NCBI GenBank assembly: GCA_964495145.1
Contig: CAZBUP010000010.1
Coordinates: 1-39,764 of the forward strand
DNA length: 39,764 nt
Source: UBA6120 sp964495145
GTDB lineage: Bacteria; Bacillota_I; Bacilli_A; RFN20; CAG-826
Reading direction: 5' to 3'
Shown here: positions 1 through 9,169 of the stretch, in pieces
Layout: each line of letters begins with the position of its first letter
Position numbering within the stretch: the stretch's first letter is position 1
Position numbers and translations under genes: made by a program
The notes under the pieces: model-generated
What the model was told of the DNA's origin: nothing
Database searches by the model: none
The model's input: the letters and a program-made list of their open reading frames with translations, nothing else

Positions 1-1693
1 CGGTCACGTCGAGCTGGGCTTTGGATTCGGTGATGGTCAGGTAGTTATCGATCAAGCGGCCGATGAATCCCCCGGTCGGGCTTTGTTCGCCCCCGATGGT
101 TTCGATAGAACCAAGAGCGGCGCTTTGATGGATGGTGACCGCTTCCTCTGATTGGACGGCGACCCCGATGAACCCGCCGCTGATGGCGTGCGTGCTCATG
201 ATGTCGCCATCATAAATGACCCCGGCATAACTTGACGAGACGGTCCGTCCGGCGATGCCGCCGACCGAAGCGATGCCATTTTGGGCTTCTGCCTCAAGGT
301 CGATGGCCACATAGACGTTGGTGATGATGCTGGAGGCTACTTGACCGGCCAAGCCACCGAGGGATGGCTCATAGCCTGTCAAAGCGATGTCATAAGAACC
401 GATTAATTCTAAATTGCTGATGGTGGCGCCTTCAAGCGTGCCGAAGAAGCCGATTTCGGTTAGGGATTGATTTCCGGTGATGGCGATTCCGGATATCGCA
501 TGTCCCGAGCCGTTGAAGTATCCCGAGAAGTCGATCGGAATCCAGGGCAGCGTCAACGCGATGTCGTTGGACAAAGTGTAGGCGCCGGTGCCAACCATAG
601 CCCGAAGCTCTGATTCGTTCGTGACGGCGATGGCCCCGATGTAGACTTTTTCGCTTAATGGCGAAGGATTGTGGATGGTGGAAACGGCTTTGACTTGGAG
701 ATAACTTCCGGTTTGAGCCAATATTTCGCTGCTGAGAATATAGCTATTTTGAGTTATGGTGTCTTCCAATTCGTCATCCAGGTATATTTCGTAACCGGTC
801 GCGTGGGCCACTTCACTGAAATGCAAAACCCCGCTATCGATGTACAGGTTCATGGGTCGGGCCAGCGTCAACGGATCGATTGACAAATTGGCCGAACCCC
901 ACGACGAATCCAAATATTGATCGCCGGAAGCTATCGCTTTCACTCGGGCGACGATGTCGCCGACAAAGTCGAAACCGATTGCGACCGTGTTCGTATTGCT
1001 CGTAAACTCATGAATGGCATCGATTTCGATGTCATAAGAAGCGGCGTTGGCGACGGCGTCCCAAGACAAGAAGCCATCGGCATAAACGATGTTCTCCGGG
1101 GTGGCAAGCGGCGCTTTGATCTGAAGCGGGTCTCCGAACGGACTGGCGACGATATAGCCGTCATTGCGTCCCGTGGCCCGGATTTGGGCTTGGGCCGGCG
1201 CGGTCGTTTCCAACTGGTAGCTGGTCAATAATGTAAAGTGATCGACCGAGTCGATCTTGACCATGTAACCAGTCGCGTAGGTAACCGCATCCCAAAGGAG
1301 TTCGCTGCCTTCCTGGCGGAAATTTTCAGGCACGTCGAGCACCAAAACGGCGGTGACGTTGACCTCGTCGCTATAATCGGTGATTTCTTCCCCGCGATAC
1401 GCTCGGACCGAAATCGTCAAGGGACCGAAATAGGCGTCTTCCAATTCGAGTTCGTTGATGATGGTTTGGAAATCATCGGTCTGATTGAGCTTAACTTCAT
1501 AGCCTTCGGCGCCGGATACTGGCGACCAAGTGACTGTGCGTTCAGATAACGCAATGTCGGTCGGAACCGTCAAAGGCAGCGTTTGGCTACTGGAATCCGA
1601 TAATCCAGAGGAAGAATCGGCACTGCTTCCGCAGGAAGAAAACAAGGGGAGGGCGACGAGAAGGGCCAGCAGCCATAAGCGTTTGTGATTCAT
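1..1693 (-). CDS. GLUG-repeat surface lipoprotein, C-terminus missing
   Basis: Reading the minus strand from ATG at 1693 gives an open frame that runs off the window start (about 564 codons visible). A perfect AAAGGAGGT site lies at 1701-1709. The protein starts with a lipoprotein signal peptide (Leu/Ala-rich core, FSSC with Cys about 21) and a short Ser-rich linker. Roughly residues 40-330 read as three or four fibronectin-III-like beta domains, each with a W-x-x-V/A-x-x-A-x-G/S-Y pattern. After that come GLUG-type repeats (GHxISGIxI, GFFGxLEGAxISNLxL, GGLAGxV), which form beta-helices in surface adhesins and glycan-associated proteins. It is last in the glycan operon as far as visible, 14 bases after the discoidin/GH130-like gene. 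The inferred role is cell-surface binding to a polymer. I see no catalytic signature in the visible part. Confidence 0.75.
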   Translation of the reverse strand, partial: MNHKRLWLLALLVALPLFSSCGSSADSSSGLSDSSSQTLPLTVPTDIALSERTVTWSPVSGAEGYEVKLNQTDDFQTIINELELEDAYFGPLTISVRAYRGEEITDYSDEVNVTAVLVLDVPENFRQEGSELLWDAVTYATGYMVKIDSVDHFTLLTSYQLETTAPAQAQIRATGRNDGYIVASPFGDPLQIKAPLATPENIVYADGFLSWDAVANAASYDIEIDAIHEFTSNTNTVAIGFDFVGDIVARVKAIASGDQYLDSSWGSANLSIDPLTLARPMNLYIDSGVLHFSEVAHATGYEIYLDDELEDTITQNSYILSSEILAQTGSYLQVKAVSTIHNPSPLSEKVYIGAIAVTNESELRAMVGTGAYTLSNDIALTLPWIPIDFSGYFNGSGHAISGIAITGNQSLTEIGFFGTLEGATISNLELIGSYDIALTGYEPSLGGLAGQVASSIITNVYVAIDLEAEAQNGIASVGGIAGRTVSSSYAGVIYDGDIMSTHAISGGFIGVAVQSEEAVTIHQSAALGSIETIGGEQSPTGGFIGRLIDNYLTITESKAQLDVT

Positions 1694-1700
1694 GGTATCG

Positions 1701-1709
1701 ACCTCCTTT
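1701..1709 (-). promoter_or_regulatory. Ribosome binding site of the GLUG lipoprotein gene
   Basis: Read on the minus strand this is AAAGGAGGT, seven bases before the ATG at 1693. It fixes the start of a gene that has no visible stop. It overlaps the TAA stop (1708-1710) of the preceding gene, so the two are probably translationally linked. Confidence 0.8.
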
Positions 1710-4212
1710 ACCGCGGCATATGGGTGACGGTGGGCGTCACGACCAAGTAGTGGGACGGATTATTGATGATAGCTGAGGATGAGTCATCGCGGACATAGCT
1801 GGTCACATAATAATCATTCGGCAAATCGAGGACGTCATCGAGATCGATGGCGACCGAAATGGGGATGCCGGAACTGTATTTGCCAAGGTCAAGCGTCGAG
1901 AAATGGGAAACCGCATAAGAACTGACGGCCGTGTCAATGAGATTTCCGGACAAATCGCGGACCTCCAGCACGTATTCGACGTTATAAGGCGTCTTATCCC
2001 CCTCGTAGCGTTTGTTTAAAGCTAGGGTGCTGGCCGTAATCAGAGAGCCGTCTTGGCTGTATGAGGAGGCCCCGGCGCTGAAATCGGCTCGGGCGGTGGC
2101 TAATCCGACGTACATGTCGCCGGCCCCGTAGTACAAGTACCATTGGCCATCGTGACGAAGCATCGTGTCGGCGAACATGCATTTGGTGAAAAGGCCGTAG
2201 TCGATCTTGTTGGTATCGGTCGGATACATGGTCGGCTCGTCGAGATCAAGCCGCACGTTCGTCAATTCAAACGGGTTGCTCTTGGTCGTTTTGAGGACGC
2301 CAAGGGCATAAAACCATCCATGGGCGTTAGGTTGTTGGTTTTGCAGCGAAGCATCGGACAAGGTCCCGCCGCCGTACATTAAGTAGATGTCTTGGTCATC
2401 GGGTCCGTAGAGGTTGGTCAAGGCCATGCACGATTCGTTGCCTTTGGTCAAATCTTCGATGTCGTTGGTGCCGTAACCGCCGGAATCGATGTCGATGATG
2501 TCCTCGGCGGCAATCGTCATCACGTCGGTGGTGAAACCAATCCGGGTGTAGCTGCCGTCTTTCATGTAAATCATATATACTTCGCCGCGCTTGCCAGGCC
2601 GCGGGTCGGGGATTTTCACCGCGTTGCCTTCGGGATCGGTGACGAAAGTGCCTGATTTGTGGGGACTGCCGTAATTGGGGGCGAGCCGGCCCGAGGGGAC
2701 TTTGGTGAAAGTCTCGAAATCGGTGGTGTAGATCATGCCTTCGCGGGTGGTCGTATTATCGTAGATCGTGTACGTGATGTAGTAAGTGGTCACGCCGCCG
2801 CGATTGGGATCGTTTTCGATTTTGAACATGCGCGGATCTTCAAGCCCGCCGCCGCGTTCATCGTTGGAAGTCGGCCAGGCGATGGGATTATGATCGCCGC
2901 GGGTGTAATGGACACCGTCATACGAATACGCATACGAAAGAGTCGACATGTGGCCGAGTTCGTAGCGGTCTCCGAAATAATGGTCGAAGCGATCGGGCAA
3001 CTCAGACCGGTAGATCATATGGAACATCTCCCGTTCCTGATCGTAAACGACGGCCGGGTTATAGGTGGCATAAGATTCGAAACCGGGAATATCCCCGTCG
3101 GCGATGCTGGCCATGTTGGTCACCACCCCGTCGGCTTCAATCGGGTAGCCGTGAGGCGCGAGAATTAAACCACCATCGTGGAGGGTGATGTTGCTCATGC
3201 TGACCCAGGCTGGTGAATTATAGGAGAATTCCATTGGACGTCCCAAAGGCGCGGCCGTGACGCTGGACCAATCGAACAATTCAAACGAATAGATGGAGAA
3301 GGTCGATTCCCAGGGGTAACGCCCGGTTTTCTTCGTGGCTTCGTTGGTCTCGCGTTGGACCAGTTCCACCTTGATGAAGCGCGTGGTCGCGTCGCTTTCG
3401 AGTTTGAAGGCGTCGACTTCGCCGAGCCCGGCTTCGGTTCCGGCTAGATAGGACCAACCTTCGTCGCTACGAGCCGGCATGTCGCCGGTCGTATTCGGAT
3501 GTCCGTAGACATGATAGATGCGGGCAAAGGACACTTCCCAACGGACCTTGATGGTATCGAAGGTCTGGGTGGTGTTCAAATCGATCAAAAAATATTGATT
3601 GTCGGCTACCGATGACGCCCACCGGGTCTGCGCCAGGTTGTCAAGCATGGCTTGCCCGGGGTAAGATGAAGGATTCTCGTTGCTGGAAACGAAATTGACG
3701 GTTCCGGCGAGACCGAGGCTTTGCGGCCCGTAGACTTCGAAACTGTAAAAGGAATAACCATAAGACAAGGCGCGGCTGACGCCTTGGAAACGGACGAATT
3801 TGGTCTCAAGCCAATTTGGAAAGACGATTTCGTCTTTTTGGCTATTATCTTTATTGACGGTGGCAACCGTTGTCCAATCGATGGCGTTCAAGGACATCTG
3901 CAGGTGGTATTGGCTCGCATAGGCCGCTTCCCAATCGATGACGACTTTGCCGACTTTTTCCACCGAGCCGAGATCGACGTAGAAATAAGCATCGTCTTGA
4001 CTGACGGCGGCATAACGCGTCGAGGAATCGGCGTCAACCGCCCGAGTGTTGGTGTTTTGATCGGTATTGGCGGATGACACTACCCGGCGTTTATAGGCCA
4101 AATCGACGCCGTAAAGGCGTTCGTCGGCCCGGGTGGGTAGCGGCATGCTCATGGCGGTGACCGTCAAGGTGGCGATGGCCAAGAGGCCAAATAGCGGTTT
4201 ATGGGCGTTCAT
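1708..4212 (-). CDS. Secreted GH130-like glycosidase with two discoidin (F5/8 type C) domains
   Basis: 834 aa. The start is ATG at 4212, preceded by GGAGG and overlapping the upstream GH125 stop as ATGA; a longer in-frame extension upstream lies inside the GH125 gene and is rejected. A signal peptide with no lipobox Cys (about residues 1-30, cleavage likely after TRA) predicts release, or attachment through binding domains. Two discoidin-like beta-sandwiches follow (about 35-165 and 175-320), each with the FYVDLG/FLIDLN and YxVY/YxFEL signatures of F5/8C domains. The region of about 335-760 is a five-bladed propeller related to GH130/GH43, with GGGLEDPRM near residue 457 matching the GH130 G-x-E-D-P-R catalytic loop. 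The C-terminal ~90 residues look like an Ig-type beta domain. Action on beta-mannosides or a related polymer outside the cell is inferred from the family and from the GH125 neighbour; hydrolase versus phosphorylase cannot be decided, though phosphorolysis outside the cell is unlikely. Confidence 0.72.
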   Translation of the reverse strand: MNAHKPLFGLLAIATLTVTAMSMPLPTRADERLYGVDLAYKRRVVSSANTDQNTNTRAVDADSSTRYAAVSQDDAYFYVDLGSVEKVGKVVIDWEAAYASQYHLQMSLNAIDWTTVATVNKDNSQKDEIVFPNWLETKFVRFQGVSRALSYGYSFYSFEVYGPQSLGLAGTVNFVSSNENPSSYPGQAMLDNLAQTRWASSVADNQYFLIDLNTTQTFDTIKVRWEVSFARIYHVYGHPNTTGDMPARSDEGWSYLAGTEAGLGEVDAFKLESDATTRFIKVELVQRETNEATKKTGRYPWESTFSIYSFELFDWSSVTAAPLGRPMEFSYNSPAWVSMSNITLHDGGLILAPHGYPIEADGVVTNMASIADGDIPGFESYATYNPAVVYDQEREMFHMIYRSELPDRFDHYFGDRYELGHMSTLSYAYSYDGVHYTRGDHNPIAWPTSNDERGGGLEDPRMFKIENDPNRGGVTTYYITYTIYDNTTTREGMIYTTDFETFTKVPSGRLAPNYGSPHKSGTFVTDPEGNAVKIPDPRPGKRGEVYMIYMKDGSYTRIGFTTDVMTIAAEDIIDIDSGGYGTNDIEDLTKGNESCMALTNLYGPDDQDIYLMYGGGTLSDASLQNQQPNAHGWFYALGVLKTTKSNPFELTNVRLDLDEPTMYPTDTNKIDYGLFTKCMFADTMLRHDGQWYLYYGAGDMYVGLATARADFSAGASSYSQDGSLITASTLALNKRYEGDKTPYNVEYVLEVRDLSGNLIDTAVSSYAVSHFSTLDLGKYSSGIPISVAIDLDDVLDLPNDYYVTSYVRDDSSSAIINNPSHYLVVTPTVTHMPR

Positions 4213-6749
4213 GGGAGTTCCTCCGTGGTCAGATCGATGTTCAATATCTTGGTCAAATACAAATGGGCGTATAAGGCGCAGGGCCAGGTGAACCAATCGC
4301 GGCTGTATTCGCCGGGATTGTTGGCGTTGAAGGCTTCGTGCATGACGTAGGTTCCGGCGGTGGTGTTCGTCATGTAGGACACCATTTGTTCGATTTCGTC
4401 GGGATCGTCGCTCGTGAGCCCCTGCATGGCTAAGGCCATGTGCCAAGGCACCGGGGTGGACGGATGAGGATTGGTTCCCCCGATGCCGTCGTGGGGATCG
4501 CCGATGCCTTTGGCGTAGGTTCCTTCGTAATAATAGGGGTTGTCGTGGCTGAGGATGAAGGCGCGCGTGTTTTGGTAAGTGGCATCATCGATTGAGGCGT
4601 AGCCAAGCCACGGAATGGCCAGTAAGCTTGGGATATTGGCGGCGTCCATCAAGCGTTTGCCGGAGGACGAATCCGCGTCGCTTGAAAACCCGTTGACCTC
4701 GAAGGCATACATGCGCCCATAAGTCGGGTGGTTGTAGACGCCGTAGGTTTCGATGGCGGTCCGGACTTCGCCGGCCATGGTCGAGGCGCGCGTGGCCGTT
4801 TCCGCCCAACGGCCGAGGTCGGTCAACAGATCGGCCATCTTTTCAAGCGTGGCCACGGCGAACATGTTGCCGGGAATGAAAAATTTATAGTAGCAGACAT
4901 CGTCGCTGGGGCGATAGCCGCTCCAGATGAGGCCGCTGGCGGTATTCACTTCATGAGGACCGGCCGCCCGATCGGATTCGTTGGTGATCCGATAGTTGGC
5001 GTCGTCATGGTCGCGCTCTTGGTCAAGCGTGTCCAAGACCTCGGTCAAGGCCATCCAAAAGAAGGTGTCGAAGATCGAATCGTCATCGGTGATTCGGTGA
5101 TATTCGTAAGCGAGCCACAATGGATAAATCAAAGAGTCGATTTCGAATTTCAGTTCAAACACCGATCCGCCCGGATTGAAGGCATTGGCATATTGGTTTC
5201 GACGAATGAATTCAAACTGCTGGCGCAGCAAGCCTTTGACCATGAGTCGGACGTCTTCGTCGATGGTCATGAATTGGAGATAAGGCAAGACTTGAGCCGA
5301 CGAGTCGCGCAACCACATGGCGTTGATGTCGCCGGTAATCACGAAGGTGTTGCCGTTTTTATAGTAATTCATGACGCTGGGCCAATTGCCTTTGGCGTTT
5401 GAAATCCCGTCGATCGAAGCGTAGAAGGTTTTATTCAACGTAGTCCGGGTGGTCCCATCCTCGATCGCGGCAATGCGCGGATCGACGTAAGCCCGCATGG
5501 CGGCAAAGGTCGGGTTTTGTTGCACGTCGTCAAACAGGTTATAGGCGATCTCATCGTTGACGTGAGGCCAAACCGAATAATGGGTGACGATGGCTTCAAT
5601 CGTCAACAAGCCCCAATCGCCTCGGGAATTGTCGACGAATTCCACATACAAGGCCAAGCCTTCGTGATGGGAAAGATCGACGTAATATAAGTGGGTGTTT
5701 TCTTCGTCGGCGTCTTTCCACCGGTCGGAATAGGTGCGGAACACTTCTTCGTTAGTGCCGACTTTCTTAATCGACATGTAAGTCAAATCTGGATGCTTGG
5801 TGGCGCCAAGGCGGAACGACATCAAATTTAAACCGGCTACTTTGAAGGCGCTTGAGCGCAAGACCCCGATTTTGGTTTCGTCGGGGCGGTTGCTGAGCCG
5901 ATGGGAACTATCGATGTGGGCATCACGGAAGACGCCGGTTTCGCCAATGACCGAATAACCGACCAAGGTCCGAGTGCCGAAATCGCCGTTATAAAGGGTG
6001 GACGGGGTACTCTCGTAATCGATGAACAGCGGCATGATATTCGAGGCCAAGGTTCGATTGGACAAGTCGGGGATTGCTTCGTGATAGGTGAGGAAACCGT
6101 CAAAACTCACATAGCCGTAATGGGCCGTCGATTGATCGACGATCCGGATTCGGGCGCTTCGATCGCGGTGGGCCGACAAATCGACGTAATAGTCGACGAG
6201 GTTCTCGACCCGGTAATCGGTATATCCGCTGGAAGGAAGGTTGAAGCGGCTGTTGCCGACTCGGTAAAATTCAATCCCGGTCGTCGCGTCGACAAATGAA
6301 ATGTAGGTCAAGGCTTGGAGGTAGGCGCCCCCCATTTTGAAGGTGACGTAGCCGCTGCCGTCGATCGTAAAGGCGCTCGATTCGATCATGCCTTCATCAC
6401 TTTCGTTGAGGCCGCGGTAGAAATAAGTGCCTTCCTTATTGTAAGAAACCGAGGCGTTGACTTGGCTCAAGGAGCTGATGCCGCTACCGGAAAAAGCTTG
6501 GCCGGAAACGATCGTCCATCCGGACAAATCCCCGGTTTCCAAACCGCCGTTTTCGATATCATGGACGGTTTCGAGGGAGCTTTCGGAATTGGTCGAACTT
6601 TCGCTCGATGACGAAGAACTGGATGATGAGGTGCTCGAAAGGCTGTCGCTGGCGGAAGAATCGCCGGCGCTTGAGGCGCATGACGGCAAGACGAACATGG
6701 TCACGATCGTCATCAGAAGCACGGTTTTGTTTCGCCAAGTCGAGCTCAT
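4209..6749 (-). CDS. GH125 exo-alpha-1,6-mannosidase lipoprotein with two N-terminal sugar-binding-like modules
   Basis: 846 aa. ATG at 6749 follows AAAGGA; a TTG fifteen bases upstream is in frame but is itself part of the ribosome site. The lipobox is VLPSC (Cys 24), followed by an almost pure Ser stretch to about residue 60. Two related beta-sandwich modules (about 65-225 and 245-395) share NGxxETGDLxGW, SSxFxxxGxGYVTFxxGA and YYVDLSxH patterns, and recur in the next gene. The catalytic alpha/alpha toroid fills about 400-840. TGDINAMWLRDSSAQV near 470 is the GH125 hallmark, and EVNTASGLIWSGYRPSDD and a C-terminal MHEAFN then SRDWFTWP agree with family active-site regions. GH125 enzymes release terminal non-reducing alpha-1,6-linked mannose by an inverting, metal-independent mechanism. 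The protein is anchored on the outer membrane face. Its stop overlaps the next start by four bases. Confidence 0.9.
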   Translation of the reverse strand: MSSTWRNKTVLLMTIVTMFVLPSCASSAGDSSASDSLSSTSSSSSSSSSESSTNSESSLETVHDIENGGLETGDLSGWTIVSGQAFSGSGISSLSQVNASVSYNKEGTYFYRGLNESDEGMIESSAFTIDGSGYVTFKMGGAYLQALTYISFVDATTGIEFYRVGNSRFNLPSSGYTDYRVENLVDYYVDLSAHRDRSARIRIVDQSTAHYGYVSFDGFLTYHEAIPDLSNRTLASNIMPLFIDYESTPSTLYNGDFGTRTLVGYSVIGETGVFRDAHIDSSHRLSNRPDETKIGVLRSSAFKVAGLNLMSFRLGATKHPDLTYMSIKKVGTNEEVFRTYSDRWKDADEENTHLYYVDLSHHEGLALYVEFVDNSRGDWGLLTIEAIVTHYSVWPHVNDEIAYNLFDDVQQNPTFAAMRAYVDPRIAAIEDGTTRTTLNKTFYASIDGISNAKGNWPSVMNYYKNGNTFVITGDINAMWLRDSSAQVLPYLQFMTIDEDVRLMVKGLLRQQFEFIRRNQYANAFNPGGSVFELKFEIDSLIYPLWLAYEYHRITDDDSIFDTFFWMALTEVLDTLDQERDHDDANYRITNESDRAAGPHEVNTASGLIWSGYRPSDDVCYYKFFIPGNMFAVATLEKMADLLTDLGRWAETATRASTMAGEVRTAIETYGVYNHPTYGRMYAFEVNGFSSDADSSSGKRLMDAANIPSLLAIPWLGYASIDDATYQNTRAFILSHDNPYYYEGTYAKGIGDPHDGIGGTNPHPSTPVPWHMALAMQGLTSDDPDEIEQMVSYMTNTTAGTYVMHEAFNANNPGEYSRDWFTWPCALYAHLYLTKILNIDLTTEELP

Positions 6750-6760
6750 GGTCAGTCCTT

Positions 6761-8233
6761 TCAATAATTCAAATTACGCGCCATGACGGCATAGGTAATG
6801 CTGGGCGCGGCCGGATAATAAGTCACGATGTTGTCGACGAAGAGGACGTCCCAACTGGCGGTCCCATTATCGACGACTTCGAGATAAAGCGACTCATTCA
6901 TGTAATCGCTGAGGTCAACATAGTAATGGATCATATTGGTCCCGTCATGCCTGGAATTGGCAAAGCGGAATACTTCTTCATTGGTGCCCACGCGGCGAAT
7001 CGAGACGAACGTGTCCTTGTCGTAACGGGCCCCTTGCCCGGCTCCAAGCTGCATCGAAACGAAGCCCGAACCGTCCACTCGGAACATCGACGAGCGAATC
7101 AGTCCCCTAGCGGCGTCGCCGCCGAGGTTGCTCTTCAATAAACCGCTGTCGGCGCGGAAAGTATTCGCGGGCGCGACCCAGCCGCTGGAATCAGACACCG
7201 ACCAGTAGCTCAAATCAACGAAAGTTCCGTTCGGCACTTGATTCGGGGCCACGTCGGTCAAAAACGCCGGCCGGATGTCGATGGCGTCAATCCCCTCCGG
7301 GATCGAATCGTGGTAAGTCTCCACGTTATCAAACGTCAGATAATCCCAATCGTGACCGCCGTAATCATTGAGTTCGACATAAAGCGATTGGCCGATATAG
7401 GGGGATAAATCGACCCGGTAAGTGACGAGGTTTTCGCCGTAATAAGATAAAATCCCGGAAGATACGTCAAACGATGAATTCCCGTAGCGGCCGATTTCCG
7501 TCCCGTCGCTGACGCGCTTGAAGGAAATGTGTGATAAATCGGCTTCTTGGCCGGCTCCGAGCATGAAGGTGACGTACCCATTGCCGCCCAAGACGAAGGG
7601 ACGCGAAGATAAGCGGCCCATCTTTTCTTCGTAAACGGTCCGGGTGACCGTGCCGGGACGGGCCAATAAGTAGTCACCGTCGCCGCCGTAAGCCACCTCG
7701 CCGATCAAGGCCATGCCATTGCTGACGATGGCGTCCTCGGTGAACGATTGAAGATTGGCTTCGCCTTTGAACATCGTCGCCGCCGTCCAGCCGAACAAGT
7801 CGCCGGTTTCAAACGAACCGTTGACGATTCGATTAAGGTTATGAAGGTCCAAGACGTCAAAGGAAAGCGAGGCTCTTCCTAACGTGGTGACCAAATCCAG
7901 ATCGTAAATGCCAGGCGCCAAATTCACCAAATAATGGGGCAAGATGGTAATCGTATCGGTTGCGATTCGGTAATCGCCTTGGGCGATGTTATGGCCCTCG
8001 ATGTGAGAAATCGAACCGATTGACTGTTCGTCATAATGATATTCAAGTTGGTTAAGCGCGTCGAAATCAAAGGTGGTGACTACCGGGGTGACCGCCAGGG
8101 TCGCTTCGATTGAAGACGATTCGAGGCTGAGCGAGGACGAGCTCGATGACGTCGTGACATCGCTACTTGAAAGGCATGACGTCAGCATGACAGTCGTTAA
8201 GCCTAAGATTACGATGATGGCGCTTCGTTTCAT
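6761..8233 (-). CDS. Surface lipoprotein with two putative carbohydrate-binding modules
   Basis: 490 aa. ATG at 8233 overlaps the upstream stop as ATGA. The lipobox is MLTSC (Cys 20) followed by a Ser-rich linker. About 45-130 resembles an X2-type Ig-like domain (PGIYDLDLVT pattern). Two copies of a beta-sandwich module follow (about 135-310 and 330-480), with NGSFETGDLFGW, SSxFxxxGxGxVxxxLGAG, GTEIxRxxNSxxD and YYVDLS signatures. The same module occurs twice at the N-terminus of the downstream GH125 enzyme, and it resembles the N-terminal domain of some extracellular GH32 enzymes. No catalytic domain is present. The likely role is glycan capture beside the GH125 enzyme, an inference from shared modules and operon position. 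Confidence 0.7.
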   Translation of the reverse strand: MKRSAIIVILGLTTVMLTSCLSSSDVTTSSSSSSLSLESSSIEATLAVTPVVTTFDFDALNQLEYHYDEQSIGSISHIEGHNIAQGDYRIATDTITILPHYLVNLAPGIYDLDLVTTLGRASLSFDVLDLHNLNRIVNGSFETGDLFGWTAATMFKGEANLQSFTEDAIVSNGMALIGEVAYGGDGDYLLARPGTVTRTVYEEKMGRLSSRPFVLGGNGYVTFMLGAGQEADLSHISFKRVSDGTEIGRYGNSSFDVSSGILSYYGENLVTYRVDLSPYIGQSLYVELNDYGGHDWDYLTFDNVETYHDSIPEGIDAIDIRPAFLTDVAPNQVPNGTFVDLSYWSVSDSSGWVAPANTFRADSGLLKSNLGGDAARGLIRSSMFRVDGSGFVSMQLGAGQGARYDKDTFVSIRRVGTNEEVFRFANSRHDGTNMIHYYVDLSDYMNESLYLEVVDNGTASWDVLFVDNIVTYYPAAPSITYAVMARNLNY

Positions 8234-9165
8234 CGGACCGGTAACTCCTCATATTCCAAAAAGGGATCTTCCAGCTCGGCGTAATGGGCTTCGGCGTCTG
8301 AGAGTCCGGCGTAAAGGGTTGCCGTTTTATCATCATGGCGAACCAATCCGCCCACGAACACGACGTCGACCAAATCGGGACGTTTGGCTTCCCCAGGGGC
8401 AAAGTCGGCCCTTTCGCAGATGATTTTCATCGCGGTGTGTTCCAATGTTTTCGGATTCAAGGCGAAGGTCATCCCATAATAGTGGCGAACCTGGCCTTCG
8501 GACATGCAAGCGACGTGGCCGAGCACGCCGATCCAGCCGTTCTTCAGGCAAAGGATTTGATTGGCCCCGCCCCAATGGACGTCGTCGAAGAGATCGTCGA
8601 TGATCGGGGCATTTTCAATCAATTCGGCGGTGATGCCTTTCAAATCCGGACTGGTCGTGAAACCGATTTTACCCCATTTGGCGGTTCCGCCTTGGGGACG
8701 CGACATCACGTAGTAACCCCCGCATTTGACGAGGCGGACGTCTTTCATCTGCATCGGGGCGTAGATGACCGGTTTCAAGTCATCCAATGATTTGCCTTGG
8801 TAGTAGACGGTCCGCCATTGATGGATCTGCCCCTGTTCATCGGGATAGATTTCGGTGCCGCCGACGAGCAAGAACCCATCGATGAAGGCGACGCAAGGGT
8901 CTTGAAGATGCGGCAACGCGTTTGGAAGGGCTTCGTAAAGATCAATGCCGACCCGTTTGAAAAACCGCACCGAGGAGATTTCGCTGTCATGGGGTTCGAC
9001 TCGGCCGGCGATGTATTCCTTGCCTTGCCAGGTGAAAGCTCGCGAGATGTTGTAAACGTCATTTCCGGGCACGCCCAAGAAATGGAGCCGTTTGGTGAAA
9101 AGGATGCCCGGATGGGCACGGTGGGCTGCAAGCAATGAATCGAGGTTCAATGAATAGTGATCCAT
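8230..9165 (-). CDS. DUF1861-like five-bladed propeller protein, possible cytosolic glycosidase or phosphorylase
   Basis: 311 aa, no signal peptide, ATG at 9165 with AAAGGA upstream and four bases after the permease stop. The pattern FLGVPGNDVYNISRAF then YIAGRVEPHDSEISSVRFF matches my memory of DUF1861, a family with the same five-bladed beta-propeller fold as GH130/GH43/GH32. The GH130-type G-x-E-D-P-R loop is here replaced by HLQDPCVAF near residue 95. A W-G-G-A-N-Q loop near 195 and a VGGLVRHDD segment near 275 are typical propeller strands carrying polar loops. It lies directly downstream of the transporter permeases, so it probably acts on an imported oligosaccharide. No reaction can be assigned from sequence alone. 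Confidence 0.62.
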   Translation of the reverse strand: MDHYSLNLDSLLAAHRAHPGILFTKRLHFLGVPGNDVYNISRAFTWQGKEYIAGRVEPHDSEISSVRFFKRVGIDLYEALPNALPHLQDPCVAFIDGFLLVGGTEIYPDEQGQIHQWRTVYYQGKSLDDLKPVIYAPMQMKDVRLVKCGGYYVMSRPQGGTAKWGKIGFTTSPDLKGITAELIENAPIIDDLFDDVHWGGANQILCLKNGWIGVLGHVACMSEGQVRHYYGMTFALNPKTLEHTAMKIICERADFAPGEAKRPDLVDVVFVGGLVRHDDKTATLYAGLSDAEAHYAELEDPFLEYEELPVR

Positions 9166-9169
9166 ATGG

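Noticed and set aside
671..1549. Plus-strand ORFs of 60-105 codons across the first 1.5 kb
   Set aside because: They are shadows of the minus-strand GLUG lipoprotein gene, which has a ribosome site, lipobox and repeat domains. They have no ribosome sites or family features.
4213..4446. Longer N-terminus for the discoidin/GH130-like protein
   Set aside because: The extension is Arg/His-rich, lies inside the GH125 gene, and would bury the signal peptide.
4728..5402. 224-codon plus-strand ORF
   Set aside because: Antisense to the GH125 catalytic domain, whose motifs are unambiguous; low-complexity translation rich in Gly, Val and Asp typical of a shadow frame.
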